A stretch of 64,000 nucleotides of DNA from Ectopseudomonas alcaliphila (GCF_900101755.1 NZ_FNAE01000008.1:124001-188000); one strand, 5' to 3'. Shown: positions 14,295-21,748, counted from the first letter of the stretch. Notes: generated from the letters alone by a model not told the origin. Made by a program: numbers and translations.

Positions 14295-14319
14295 AACAAA
14301 AAACCCGCTGAATTGCGGG
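14295..14319 (-). terminator. Rho-independent terminator after the pilin gene
   Basis: Read on the - strand: CCCGC AATTCA GCGGG followed by TTTTTTGTT (14319 down to 14295). It directly follows the pilin stop codon, so the pilin gene is probably a single-gene unit. Confidence 0.85.
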
Positions 14320-14326
14320 CTATGTG

Positions 14327-14866
14327 TTAGTTATCTTCAATACCGTATTCAAAAATCACAGTAGTAGATTCGCCTGAACCTGTGTTGCACGCCTTAGATA
14401 TTTCTGAGGTTGTCATGTCGCTATATACAACATCTAAACTTCCAACAGCCGCTAAATCCCACCCAACTTTTCTTTGATTTCTGACTAAATCCACACAGAC
14501 ACCATCCTTAGGAACTTTCTTATACTCCAATGTAAACCCATTACTACTTGACGCCCCCTTTACTACGACAGCTCCACCCCAAGCATTATAAACCTTATCT
14601 CCTGCTATTTTCATTTTCTTTGGGAAAATACCAGATTGAACAGCCAATTCATTTTCTAAATCATCGGTGGTTTCATCGCTAAACAAGTCAGAAACCTGAG
14701 CATAAATAAACGAAATATTTTCCGATTCATTCTTGACATTCAATCTATCTTTTACAGTCCCATAAAGCGTTAATGCAATCGCTACTATCCCAAGCAATAT
14801 ACCCACCACAACCAATGATTCTATCAATGTTAATCCGCGACGCTTCCCCGTTTTGCTTAAATTCAT
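14327..14866 (-). CDS. orphan type IV prepilin, PilS-like
   Basis: A 179-residue prepilin. The leader MNLSKTGKRRG is followed by LTLIESLVVVGILLGIVAIAL: the prepilin peptidase site after Gly11, Glu at +5 of the mature protein, and a hydrophobic alpha-helix. The globular part, with KNESENISFIYAQVSDLF and YNAWGGAVVVKG, resembles PilS, the major pilin of the thin conjugative pilus of R64-like plasmids. Two cysteines (in DGVCVDL and SKACNTG) could form the usual C-terminal disulfide. No prepilin peptidase, ATPase or platform protein is nearby, so assembly would need host or helper machinery. It is flanked by hairpins on both sides. Confidence 0.8.
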   Translation of the reverse strand: MNLSKTGKRRGLTLIESLVVVGILLGIVAIALTLYGTVKDRLNVKNESENISFIYAQVSDLFSDETTDDLENELAVQSGIFPKKMKIAGDKVYNAWGGAVVVKGASSSNGFTLEYKKVPKDGVCVDLVRNQRKVGWDLAAVGSLDVVYSDMTTSEISKACNTGSGESTTVIFEYGIEDN

Positions 14867-14938
14867 AAATCCCTTTAATTATTGTTAACTTAATATCAAT
14901 ATACCCCAAGAAATACAAATTGGAAGTGCAAACAAAAA

Positions 14939-14966
14939 AAGACCGGCCTAAGCCAGTCTTTTCTAA
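14939..14966. terminator. hairpin upstream of the pilin gene
   Basis: AAGACCGGCC/AGCCAGTCTTTT with an A-run before and a T-run after, so it could end transcription on either strand. It insulates the pilin gene from the rep region. Confidence 0.6.
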
Positions 14967-15074
14967 CAACTAACGCAATCGAGGAACCACGTTAATTACA
15001 ATTTATCACCCGATAAATATAAGTCAATAGAACATTGACAATTTAATTATGTATGGCAACTTGAATATAACAGA

Positions 15075-15172
15075 AAAAGAAAACCGCCTCTGGAAAAGGC
15101 GGTAACTAAAACAATAAAACTAAAACAAACACTCTACACAACCATTTAATCATCAAGAACTTTATTGTCAAG
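15075..15172 (-). ncRNA. candidate antisense RNA controlling rep
   Basis: On the - strand, TTGACA (+ coordinates 15167-15172), a 17-bp spacer and TTAAAT (15144-15149) make a plausible promoter. About 35-55 bases downstream a hairpin (accgcct 15083-15089, aggcggt 15097-15103) is followed by a T-rich run on that strand. The transcript would be about 60 nt and complementary to the rep mRNA leader. ColE2 plasmids use such an antisense RNA (RNAI) to limit Rep synthesis. This is inference. Confidence 0.4.
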
Positions 15173-15223
15173 TAACTTCCATAAGTTTTTCTTTTTCTGA
15201 ACATAAACCAGAAGAGGATAACA

Positions 15224-16150
15224 ATGGAATGCTTAAACTTATTTAACGAGAAACTACCAACAAGACCTTATCATGCTGACGACTTAACCAACGGATTGAG
15301 GATCAACAAAAAGGAGAAGGCAGCACTCGCCCGACACATTCAACCAAACGGCCCAACCCACAAGTTATGGCTTGTCTATGACGTAGACCGTCGAGACGCT
15401 GGCCTACACTGGGAAGCAGTAGGCGCACCAGCCCCAAACCTAATCGCTCGAAATCCGGCCAATGGGCACGCTCATTTGCTCTATGGGCTACATACACCTA
15501 TCCGAACCGCAATCGACGGTAAAACAGCCCCTTTACGCTACGCTGGGGCTATCGACAACGCTATGCGTGATCTTCTGGATGCTGACATTGGTTATTCAGG
15601 GCTTATCTGCAAGAACCCACTAAACCCACACTGGATCGTCAAGCAGTGGGAGCAAGAGCTTTACACCCTAGACGGCCTAGCCGATTACCTAGACCTATCT
15701 GCCTACCAGAACAAGCGCAAGCCGCTACCAGACTACGGCCTAGGCAGGAACTGCACCCTATTCGAGAAACTAAGAACCTGGGCCTACAAGGCCATACGTC
15801 AGGGCTGGCCAGTCTATGACCAATGGCTAAACGCTTGCTTGGACAGGGCTACAGGGTACAACAGCCAATTCTCTACCCCATTGGATACCGCAGAGGTCAA
15901 ACATACGGCCAAGAGCGTTGCCAAATGGACTTTTAGAAACTTCAATCGTGGAACCTTTGAAAACTACATCGCCAAAACTCATACACCTGAGATTCAAGCG
16001 ATTAGAGGCAAGAAAGGTGGAGCCGCAAAGGGCAAGGATAAGAGAGAGCAAGGCATTATATTGCTTGAATCTGGCGCTAGCATTCAAGAAGTAATGCAGC
16101 AGTTAAAAGTAAGCCGTAGAACCGTGTTTTACTGGAGGGAACAGGCATAG
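15224..16150 (+). CDS. rep: ColE2-type replication initiator/primase Rep
   Basis: A 308-residue Rep of the ColE2/ColE3 replicase family. The N-terminal half contains HKLWLVYDVDR (about residues 45-56), the GHAHLLYGL strand (about 85-93) and a GYSGLICKNPLNPHW stretch (about 126-140). A PriCT-like segment follows (LRTWAYKAI). The C-terminus ends in a helix-turn-helix (EVMQQLKVSRRTVFYWRE, about 289-306) after a basic GKKGGAAKGKDKRE linker. ColE2 Rep binds its origin and makes the unique primer. ATG 15224 has AGAGGA six bases upstream. The ColE2-like origin lies immediately downstream, so the replicon looks intact although the element is integrated. Confidence 0.9.
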   Translation: MECLNLFNEKLPTRPYHADDLTNGLRINKKEKAALARHIQPNGPTHKLWLVYDVDRRDAGLHWEAVGAPAPNLIARNPANGHAHLLYGLHTPIRTAIDGKTAPLRYAGAIDNAMRDLLDADIGYSGLICKNPLNPHWIVKQWEQELYTLDGLADYLDLSAYQNKRKPLPDYGLGRNCTLFEKLRTWAYKAIRQGWPVYDQWLNACLDRATGYNSQFSTPLDTAEVKHTAKSVAKWTFRNFNRGTFENYIAKTHTPEIQAIRGKKGGAAKGKDKREQGIILLESGASIQEVMQQLKVSRRTVFYWREQA

Positions 16151-16159
16151 CATTATAAT

Positions 16160-16205
16160 CAGTGCAAATAGCCTATATCAGATAATAGCGCCGAGGCAGG
16201 CCGCT
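16160..16205 (+). other. ColE2-type replication origin
   Basis: Right after rep, the sequence CAAATAGCCT, ATATCAGATAATAGCGCC closely follows the ColE2 origin as I recall it (CAGATAAGCCT, TATCAGATAACAGCGCC). Both order and position (just 3' of rep) fit. The TATCAGATAA part is the most conserved. Confidence 0.75.
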
Positions 16206-16217
16206 GGGTCCATATAT

Positions 16218-16691
16218 TTAACTTCGTTTCCCAGAACCATAACTACCCGGCAAACGTGCCCAGGAATCTAACATGTCAATTTTTTTGGGTGACTTTTTAT
16301 CTTTGGCTAATTTGCTGGTATTTGCATTGCTTGGCTTCTTAACTTCTAGTTTAAATCCGTTAGAAGCGAATTTCTCCAAGTTTACTTTTAGGCTCGCCTT
16401 TTCATTTGGTCCGACTTCAGACCTTACCATTCTAATGGTGCCTTCTTTGATCGAACACTTCACGCCGGCTCTTTCAGAAATAAATCCAACAATAAAAATC
16501 TGGTAATTTCTTTCGGCGAATAAACTCGCAATATCTACCAAATACCCCGTATTCTTATGTTTGAAATAATGATCTAGCGCAAAATTTAATGCATCTTCAA
16601 AAATCGATGAAAAAATCAATTTTTTATTGTCTACTAATGGCCTAATTCGACTCTTATTTAATGCCTTTATTTGATCGAATGATTCCTTCAC
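16218..16691 (-). CDS. hypothetical protein
   Basis: A 157-residue protein of unknown function. Its first half contains SSIFEDALNFALDHYFKHKNTGYLVDIASLFAERNYQIFIVGF (about residues 27-70), and the C-terminal third is basic (KLAKDKKSPKK). It is the last gene before the right end of the element and points toward the origin. A charged C-terminal tail suggests nucleic-acid binding, but no family is recognised. AT-rich, like the other element genes. Confidence 0.65.
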   Translation of the reverse strand: MKESFDQIKALNKSRIRPLVDNKKLIFSSIFEDALNFALDHYFKHKNTGYLVDIASLFAERNYQIFIVGFISERAGVKCSIKEGTIRMVRSEVGPNEKASLKVNLEKFASNGFKLEVKKPSNANTSKLAKDKKSPKKIDMLDSWARLPGSYGSGKRS

Positions 16692-17062
16692 TTAGATATT
16701 TTCTCCAATTGCAAACGCAAGATTCGGCTTGATTTGTACAGCAACGCCCCACCTCTCAGTGTAAGCCTTATCCCGCTGGCACCCAAAGCCACGGATGGAA
16801 ACCCTCCGCACCTTCGGGCACCTCTCCCTCGCCAACGGACACAAGGACGCACCACGGCCCCATAGGGAGCGTGGAAAGCAAAACAGCAGGGCAAACCAAG
16901 GGGAGGCCTAGAAACGGCTAGAAAAGGCTAAGGGGGCAAATCGCAGGCAAAGAAAAACGGCGATCCGTAGGTGAGGCTTGCGCTACAAAAAACGCTACAA
17001 ACCTTTGCTACAAATCGCCGTTTCGGCGGCCTCATAAACCGTTGATTTATAAGGCTTTTTTC
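16692..17062. other. right-end non-coding region of the element
   Basis: No credible gene is seen. The stretch is patchy: GC-rich at about 16740-16900, then GGCTA-type repeats, then the three GCTACAAA repeats and a hairpin AAATCGCCGTTTCGGCGGC. It ends at the tRNA-Ser 3' end. Confidence 0.55.
16982..17014. promoter_or_regulatory. putative integrase arm-type sites, right (GCTACAAA x3)
   Basis: GCTACAAA at 16982-16989, 16994-17001 and 17007-17014, spaced 12 and 13 bp, in the same orientation as the two copies at the left end and 49 bp from the att core. Confidence 0.5.
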
Positions 17063-17083
17063 GATATGGCGGGAAGATAGGGA
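17063..17083. repeat. attachment site, right end, inside tRNA-Ser
   Basis: The 21-bp copy shared with 8804-8824. It covers CCA and the acceptor 3' strand of the tRNA, so integration leaves the tRNA gene whole. Confidence 0.85.
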
Positions 17084-17155
17084 TTTGAACCCTAGGTGCC
17101 ATTGCTGACACAACGGATTTCGAATCCGTCCCGTTCGACCACTCCGGCATCTTCC
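17067..17155 (-). tRNA. tRNA-Ser (anticodon CGA)
   Basis: On the - strand it begins GGAAGATGCCGGAGTGG, has the anticodon arm ACGGA-TTCGAAA-TCCGT, a long serine-type variable arm, the T-arm GGGTTCAAATCCC and ends ATCTTCCCGCCA with encoded CCA. The 5' acceptor GGAAGAT pairs with ATCTTCC. Integration target of the adjacent element. Confidence 0.97.
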
Positions 17156-17274
17156 CAAGCGGCGCGAATCATAACAGCTGAATGCGCTTTGGCGAAGCTT
17201 ATTTTGAAAAATTTTCGTGTTCTATCAGGCGCTTGTGAAAAAGCCGGGGGCTGCCCGGCCTTCTCTCGCAAGGC

Positions 17275-18144
17275 TCAAGCGGTCAGACGAGTCAGCGCTT
17301 CGCGGTACTTGTCAGCGGTTTTCTGCGCGACGTCTGCCGGTATGGCTGGGGCCGGGGCTTGCTTGTTCCAGCCGGTGGATTCCAGCCAGTCGCGCACGAA
17401 CTGCTTGTCGAAGCTCGGCGGGTTGCTGCCTTCGGCGTAGCTGTCGGCCGGCCAGAAGCGGCTGGAGTCGGGGGTCAGCACTTCGTCCATCAGGGTCAAG
17501 GTGCCGTCTTCGTCCAGGCCGAATTCGAACTTGGTGTCGGCGATGATGATGCCGCGGGTAGCGGCGTACTCGACAGCCGTGGTGTACAGCTTGATCGCGG
17601 TGTCACGCACTTGGGCAGCCAGTTCGGCGCCGATGATGGCTTCGCACTGCGCGAAGCTGATGTTCTCGTCATGATCGCCCACGGCGGCCTTGGTCGAGGG
17701 GGTGAAGATCGGCTGCGGCAGCTTGGCCGCTTCCTTCAGGCCTGCCGGCAGGGCGATGCCGCAGACGGTGCCGCTCTTCTGGTATTCCTTCCAGCCGGAG
17801 CCGACGATGTAGCCACGCACGATAGCCTCCACGGCGACCGGCTTGAGGCGCTTGGCGACGACGGCGCGGCCTTCGACCAGTGGCAGCTCGGCAGCCGATA
17901 CGACGTCTTCGACCTTGTCACCGGTGAAGTGGTTGGGCACCACGCCTGCCAGCTTGTCGAACCAGAAGTTGGAGATGGCGGTGAGGATCTTGCCCTTCTC
18001 CGGAATCGGTTGCTCGAGGATGACGTCGAATGCCGACAGACGATCGGTGGCCACCATCAGCATGCGCTTGTCGTCGATTTCGTAGAGGTCGCGGACCTTG
18101 CCCGAGTAGATCTTCTTCAGGCTCAGGGTGGTGGGTGTGCTCAT
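17275..18144 (-). CDS. purC: SAICAR synthase (purine biosynthesis), long form
   Basis: A 289-residue phosphoribosylaminoimidazole-succinocarboxamide synthase, which joins aspartate to CAIR in purine synthesis. Motifs include KKIYSGKVRDLYEID at the N-terminus, TDRLSAFDVIL, VEAIVRGYIVGSGWKEY, GIIIADTKFEFGLD and LMDEVLTPDSSRFWP. I start at ATG 18144 (MSTPTTLSLKK); the frame is open further upstream without a good start. The protein is the roughly 290-300-residue type, not the 236-residue type I know from P. aeruginosa and E. coli at this locus. It lies 120 bp beyond tRNA-Ser and has its own upstream gap with a terminator. Confidence 0.95.
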   Translation of the reverse strand: MSTPTTLSLKKIYSGKVRDLYEIDDKRMLMVATDRLSAFDVILEQPIPEKGKILTAISNFWFDKLAGVVPNHFTGDKVEDVVSAAELPLVEGRAVVAKRLKPVAVEAIVRGYIVGSGWKEYQKSGTVCGIALPAGLKEAAKLPQPIFTPSTKAAVGDHDENISFAQCEAIIGAELAAQVRDTAIKLYTTAVEYAATRGIIIADTKFEFGLDEDGTLTLMDEVLTPDSSRFWPADSYAEGSNPPSFDKQFVRDWLESTGWNKQAPAPAIPADVAQKTADKYREALTRLTA

Positions 18145-18172
18145 GTCGGCATTTCCGTTTCTGGCAAACAAA

Positions 18173-18201
18173 ACAGGCGAAACCTTTGCGGGTTTCGCCC
18201 A
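18173..18201 (-). terminator. terminator after bamC
   Basis: On the - strand GGCGAAACC CGCAAA GGTTTCGCC followed by TGTTTTGTTT. It separates bamC transcription from purC. Confidence 0.8.
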
Positions 18202-18257
18202 TCGATTAACGGCTGGAGCGCGCTGCAGGCCGTTTTTCAACGGCCTGCCGGCGCCGG

Positions 18258-19379
18258 TCAGCCGAGATTATCCTGGATCAGGCTCAGCACGCGGCGCGAC
18301 ACGTCGGCCGGGGCAATGGTGTTGAGGTCTTTTTCCACGGTGACCTGTACGCCATCGCCAACCGGGGTCAGGCGTACCTGATAGCGCTCGGCGCGGGCTT
18401 CGATCTCTTCCTTGCTCGGCGCGCTGCCGAACAGGCGACCGAAGAAGCCTGGCTTCTCCTCGTTGACCTGAGCGCCTTCGGCCATGTTGATGTAGTACAG
18501 GCCAAGGCTGCGGTTGAGGTCGTCGACGCGTACGTTACCGAGCTCCAGCGAACGGCCGACGCCGGACCAGGCGCGATCGAAGTCGGCGCCGAGGTTGAGC
18601 ACCGGGTTGCCGTTGCCGTCTTCGCTCAGGCTGACGCGGCTAGGCGCATCGTAGTCGCGCGCGGCGAGCAGCGACACCGAACCGCCCTGCTCCACACCAC
18701 GGGCCATGCTGACCAGCATTTCGTCGAGCAGTGCAGCTTCGAGGCTGGCGTTGCCGCTACGGGCAGCGAAATCGACATCGGCGGTGCTGCCGGCAGGACG
18801 CTCGGCGCTGGTGACGAAGACTTCACTGGTGTTGCGCTGCACGCCCGGCTCGATGCGCACGCGCACGCGGGTTTCGGCGTCCGGCGCAACGCCGGAAACG
18901 CGGCTGCTCAGACGGCGCGCCATGCTCGTGGAGAGCTCATCGAAACGCTGCCAGGAGGTAATGAATTCGCCGGTTTGCGGACGCTCGCTGGCGATGCGGA
19001 AACCGTTGTCTTCGAAGAACTGACGCGCCAGCGGCCAGACTTCGGCCGGCACACGCTGGGCCACGACCCAACGCGAATCGCCACTGCGCTGCAGACTGAA
19101 CTCGCGCTCGTCGGCACGCACTTGCAGGCCTTGTGGGCGCGGTACGTCGAACTTGCCGGAGGTTTCGGTGGTGCTGGCAACCTGGGCAGGCACCGGCAGC
19201 AGCGGGTCGAGGCGCTTGGCCTGGACGTCGGTCGGCAATTGCATCGGTGCAGTCTGACGCGCCTCCAGGTAGTCGCTGCCGCGATCACGGAAGTAGCCAT
19301 TGTCACCCCAGAGCCAGCCACAACCGCTGGTGCTGGAGACGATCAGAGCAAGGGCGGAAAATCCGGCCAGTCGCTTCAT
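18258..19379 (-). CDS. bamC: outer-membrane assembly lipoprotein BamC
   Basis: A 373-residue lipoprotein of the Bam complex, which folds beta-barrel proteins into the outer membrane. I start at MKRLAGFSALALIV (19379); the open frame upstream lacks a signal sequence. The lipobox STSGC places the lipidated Cys at residue 20. Then follow an extended N-terminal part (GDNGYFRDRGSDYLEARQT) that contacts BamD and two helix-grip domains. The gene directly follows dapA, as in many Pseudomonas. Confidence 0.93.
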   Translation of the reverse strand: MKRLAGFSALALIVSSTSGCGWLWGDNGYFRDRGSDYLEARQTAPMQLPTDVQAKRLDPLLPVPAQVASTTETSGKFDVPRPQGLQVRADEREFSLQRSGDSRWVVAQRVPAEVWPLARQFFEDNGFRIASERPQTGEFITSWQRFDELSTSMARRLSSRVSGVAPDAETRVRVRIEPGVQRNTSEVFVTSAERPAGSTADVDFAARSGNASLEAALLDEMLVSMARGVEQGGSVSLLAARDYDAPSRVSLSEDGNGNPVLNLGADFDRAWSGVGRSLELGNVRVDDLNRSLGLYYINMAEGAQVNEEKPGFFGRLFGSAPSKEEIEARAERYQVRLTPVGDGVQVTVEKDLNTIAPADVSRRVLSLIQDNLG

Positions 19380-19395
19380 GCGTAGAATCCTTGAG

Positions 19396-20274
19396 TTAAG
19401 CCAATACACCGCACTGGCGCATGGCCTGGCGCAGCGGTTCGTGACAGCGCGGGCTGAGCCAGGTCAGTGGCAGACGAATACCGTCGCCCATCAGGCCCAT
19501 TTCGTGCAGCGCCCATTTCACCGGAATAGGGTTGGATTCGAGGAACAGTGCCTTGTGCAGCGGCATTAGACGGTCGTTGATGGCGCGGGCGATGGCCGCC
19601 TCGCCACGCATGGCAGCAGCGCACAGGTCGCTCATGGCACGCGGCGCAACGTTGGCAGTAACGGAGATGTTGCCCTTGCCGCCCAACAGCATCAGCTCGA
19701 CGGCGGTGGCGTCGTCACCGGAGTAGACGAGGAAATCCTTGCTGACGCGATCCAGTACGTCCTGGGCGCGCTGCAGGTCGCCGGTGGCTTCCTTGATGCC
19801 GATGATGTTGTCGATCTTCGACAGGCGCTCGACGGTCTCCGGCAGCATGTCGCACACGGTACGGCCCGGCACGTTGTAGAGAATCTGCGGGATGGCCACG
19901 GCTTCGGCGATGTGACGGAAATGCAGGTACAGGCCTTCCTGGGTCGGCTTGTTGTAGTACGGGGTGACCAGCAGGGCGGCGTCGGCGCCGACTTCCTGGG
20001 CGGCACGGGTCAGTTCGACCGACTCACGGGTGGAGTTGCCACCGGTGCCGGCAATCACCGGGATACGGCCGGCAACCTGCTTGACCACGCGCTTGATCAC
20101 TTCGATGTGCTCGGGCACTTCCAGCGTGGCGGACTCACCGGTGGTGCCGACCGCGACGATGGCATTGGTGCCCTCTTGCAGGTGGAAATCCACCAATTTG
20201 CTCAGGGCCTCCCAATCCAGACCACCCTGCGCATCCATGGGCGTGACCAGTGCCACCATACTGCCCGCAATCAT
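19396..20274 (-). CDS. dapA: 4-hydroxy-tetrahydrodipicolinate synthase
   Basis: A 292-residue TIM-barrel enzyme that condenses pyruvate and aspartate semialdehyde, the first step of lysine/DAP synthesis. MIAGSMVALVTPMD is the standard N-terminus, so I start at 20274. Visible motifs are GTTGESATL (substrate loop), YYNKPTQEGLYLHF, YNVPGRT and GIKEATGD, whose Lys forms the Schiff base. It ends 16 bp before bamC, so the two are probably one operon. Confidence 0.97.
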   Translation of the reverse strand: MIAGSMVALVTPMDAQGGLDWEALSKLVDFHLQEGTNAIVAVGTTGESATLEVPEHIEVIKRVVKQVAGRIPVIAGTGGNSTRESVELTRAAQEVGADAALLVTPYYNKPTQEGLYLHFRHIAEAVAIPQILYNVPGRTVCDMLPETVERLSKIDNIIGIKEATGDLQRAQDVLDRVSKDFLVYSGDDATAVELMLLGGKGNISVTANVAPRAMSDLCAAAMRGEAAIARAINDRLMPLHKALFLESNPIPVKWALHEMGLMGDGIRLPLTWLSPRCHEPLRQAMRQCGVLA

Positions 20275-20520
20275 GCAACCGCTCCTGCCGGAAAAATTGA
20301 GCCGTAATGGTACTGGTGCCACCAATCTGGCACAAGCAACGGACAAGGGCTTATCCGGTCGTTTGAACACTACCTGCGTTTTTCCACGGCCTGCATCGGC
20401 GCTGGCCGTCGTCCGATGCACAAGGCTTCGCCATTCCCCTCGGCGGTGCTTTTCGCTAACCTGCTGTCTTTGGTCCGCGGCTTCTCGTGCGCGGACCGTT
20501 CATCGCTTTAGGAAGGCTGC

Positions 20521-21078
20521 ATGTCCACCCCCCTCGTTCGCGAACAATTCCTCGTCATCAGCGCGCTCGGCCGCGACGCCATGGCCCTGACCAACCTGCT
20601 CAGCCGCACCAGCCATGAGAACCGTTGCGCGGTGATCAGCACTCGCCTGAGCCGTCACGGTGAATTCAGCGCCCTGGTGTTGCAGGTGTCCGGCAGCTGG
20701 GATGCGCTGGCGCGTCTGGAGTCGAGCCTGCCGCTGCTGGCCAAGAAGCATGACTTCACTGTGGACCTGGCGCGCAGTGCCGCCGCCGAGGTGCGCCCGC
20801 AGGCGCTGCCTTATGTGGCCTACGTCAGCGCCGTGTATCGCCCGGACATTCTCAACGAGCTGTGCCAGTTCTTCATCGACCACCGCGTCGAGCTGGAAGC
20901 CCTGACCTGCGACACCTACCAGGCACCGCAGACCGGCGGCACCATGCTCAACGCCACCCTGACCGTGACGCTGCCGGCCGGCACGCAGATCAGTTGGCTG
21001 CGCGATCAGTTCCTCGATTTTGCCGATGCGCTGAATCTTGATGCGCTGATCGAACCCTGGCGCCCACAGAATCCCTGA
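20521..21078 (+). CDS. gcvR: glycine cleavage system regulator GcvR-like, two ACT domains
   Basis: A 185-residue protein with two ACT domains (about residues 8-85 and 95-170), including LVISALGRDAMALTNLLSRTSHENRCAV. GcvR represses glycine cleavage genes with GcvA in enterobacteria. In Pseudomonas the same gene sits opposite dapA and before bcp, as here. ATG 20521 follows AGGAAGGC. It is divergent from dapA across 246 bp, and the stop is 22 bases from the bcp start. Confidence 0.9.
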   Translation: MSTPLVREQFLVISALGRDAMALTNLLSRTSHENRCAVISTRLSRHGEFSALVLQVSGSWDALARLESSLPLLAKKHDFTVDLARSAAAEVRPQALPYVAYVSAVYRPDILNELCQFFIDHRVELEALTCDTYQAPQTGGTMLNATLTVTLPAGTQISWLRDQFLDFADALNLDALIEPWRPQNP

Positions 21079-21100
21079 TAGCCGCATGCAAGGAGTTTCC

Positions 21101-21574
21101 ATGCCCGTTGAACTCGACAAAGCCGTTGCCGACTTCCAGGCCGAGGCCACCAGTGGCCAGCAGGTAAAGCTGTCCGACCTCAAGGGCCAGCAGGTCGTGC
21201 TGTATTTCTACCCGAAGGACGCGACCCCGGGCTGTACCACCGAGGGTATGGACTTCAGCGCTCGCTTCGAGCAGTTCAAGGCCGCCAACACCCTGATCTT
21301 CGGCGTGTCGATGGACAGCCTGAAAAAGCACGAAAGCTTCAAGTGCAAGCAGGCGTTCCCCTTCGAGCTGATCAGCGACGAAGAGCACAAGCTGTGCGAC
21401 CTGTTCGGCGTCTATCAAATGAAGAAGAACTACGGCAAGGAATACATGGGTATCGTGCGCAGCACCTTCCTGATCGACAAGGACGGCGTGTTGCGTGAAG
21501 AGTGGCGCAACCTCAAGGTCACCGGCCATGTCGACAAGGTGCTGGCAGCCGCCGAAGCGCTGCATAAGGGCTAA
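21101..21574 (+). CDS. bcp: thioredoxin-dependent peroxiredoxin Bcp/PrxQ
   Basis: A 157-residue PrxQ that reduces peroxides. The peroxidatic Cys is C45 in TPGCTTEGMDF. The resolving Cys found five residues later in E. coli Bcp is replaced by Met, so it is a 1-Cys type or uses another Cys (C88-C104 area: SFKCKQ, KLCDLF). I start at ATG 21101, with AAGGAG upstream, rather than at the earlier in-frame ATG 21086. It is probably co-transcribed with gcvR. Confidence 0.95.
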   Translation: MPVELDKAVADFQAEATSGQQVKLSDLKGQQVVLYFYPKDATPGCTTEGMDFSARFEQFKAANTLIFGVSMDSLKKHESFKCKQAFPFELISDEEHKLCDLFGVYQMKKNYGKEYMGIVRSTFLIDKDGVLREEWRNLKVTGHVDKVLAAAEALHKG

Positions 21575-21577
21575 ACG

Positions 21578-21617
21578 GTAGGGTGACGTGGTTTTTGGTG
21601 CGCACAGCGCACCCTAC
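21578..21617. repeat. REP-like palindrome (GTAGGGTG family)
   Basis: GTAGGGTG (21578-21585) and CACCCTAC (21610-21617) enclose GGTGCGCACAGCGCACC. The same motif recurs at 24720-24782 and, as a relative, at 47302-47376. Confidence 0.7.
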
Positions 21618-21654
21618 GGCATCGCTGCCAACGCCTCGACGAGTGACACCCCTG

Positions 21655-21680
21655 AAAAAGGCCGCGTTTGCGGCCTTTTT
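21655..21680. terminator. bidirectional terminator between bcp and perM
   Basis: AAAAAGGCCGC (21655-21665), GTTT, GCGGCCTTTTT (21670-21680): a perfect 11-bp stem with A- and T-runs for both convergent genes. Confidence 0.93.
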
Positions 21681-21748
21681 CATTGGGCTGGATAGCCGTC
21701 ATTTCACGCATTTCGCGGTCCAGATCGCTCCAGCAGCCCAGGTCAGGC

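Larger units (their letters stand above)
8804..17083. mobile_element. integrated mobilizable ColE2-type plasmid at tRNA-Ser
   Basis: An element of about 8.3 kb bounded by the 21-bp att repeats. Its genes are a tyrosine recombinase, a MobV-like relaxase, a KfrA-like protein, a 2-TM protein, an orphan pilin, a ColE2-type Rep with its origin, and one unknown gene. No mating-pore genes are present, so transfer would need a helper. GCTACAAA repeats lie inside both ends. Reuniting the ends would give a small plasmid with one att site. The boundary call comes from direct repeats, gene content and the low-GC block; excision is not shown. Confidence 0.8.

Noticed and set aside
14745..14969. - strand frame of 74 codons upstream of the pilin
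   Set aside because: It overlaps the pilin leader in another frame and crosses the hairpin at 14939-14966.
16688..16894. - strand frame of 68 codons near the right end of the element
   Set aside because: Low-quality composition, no start signal, and it lies in patchy non-coding DNA near the arm repeats.
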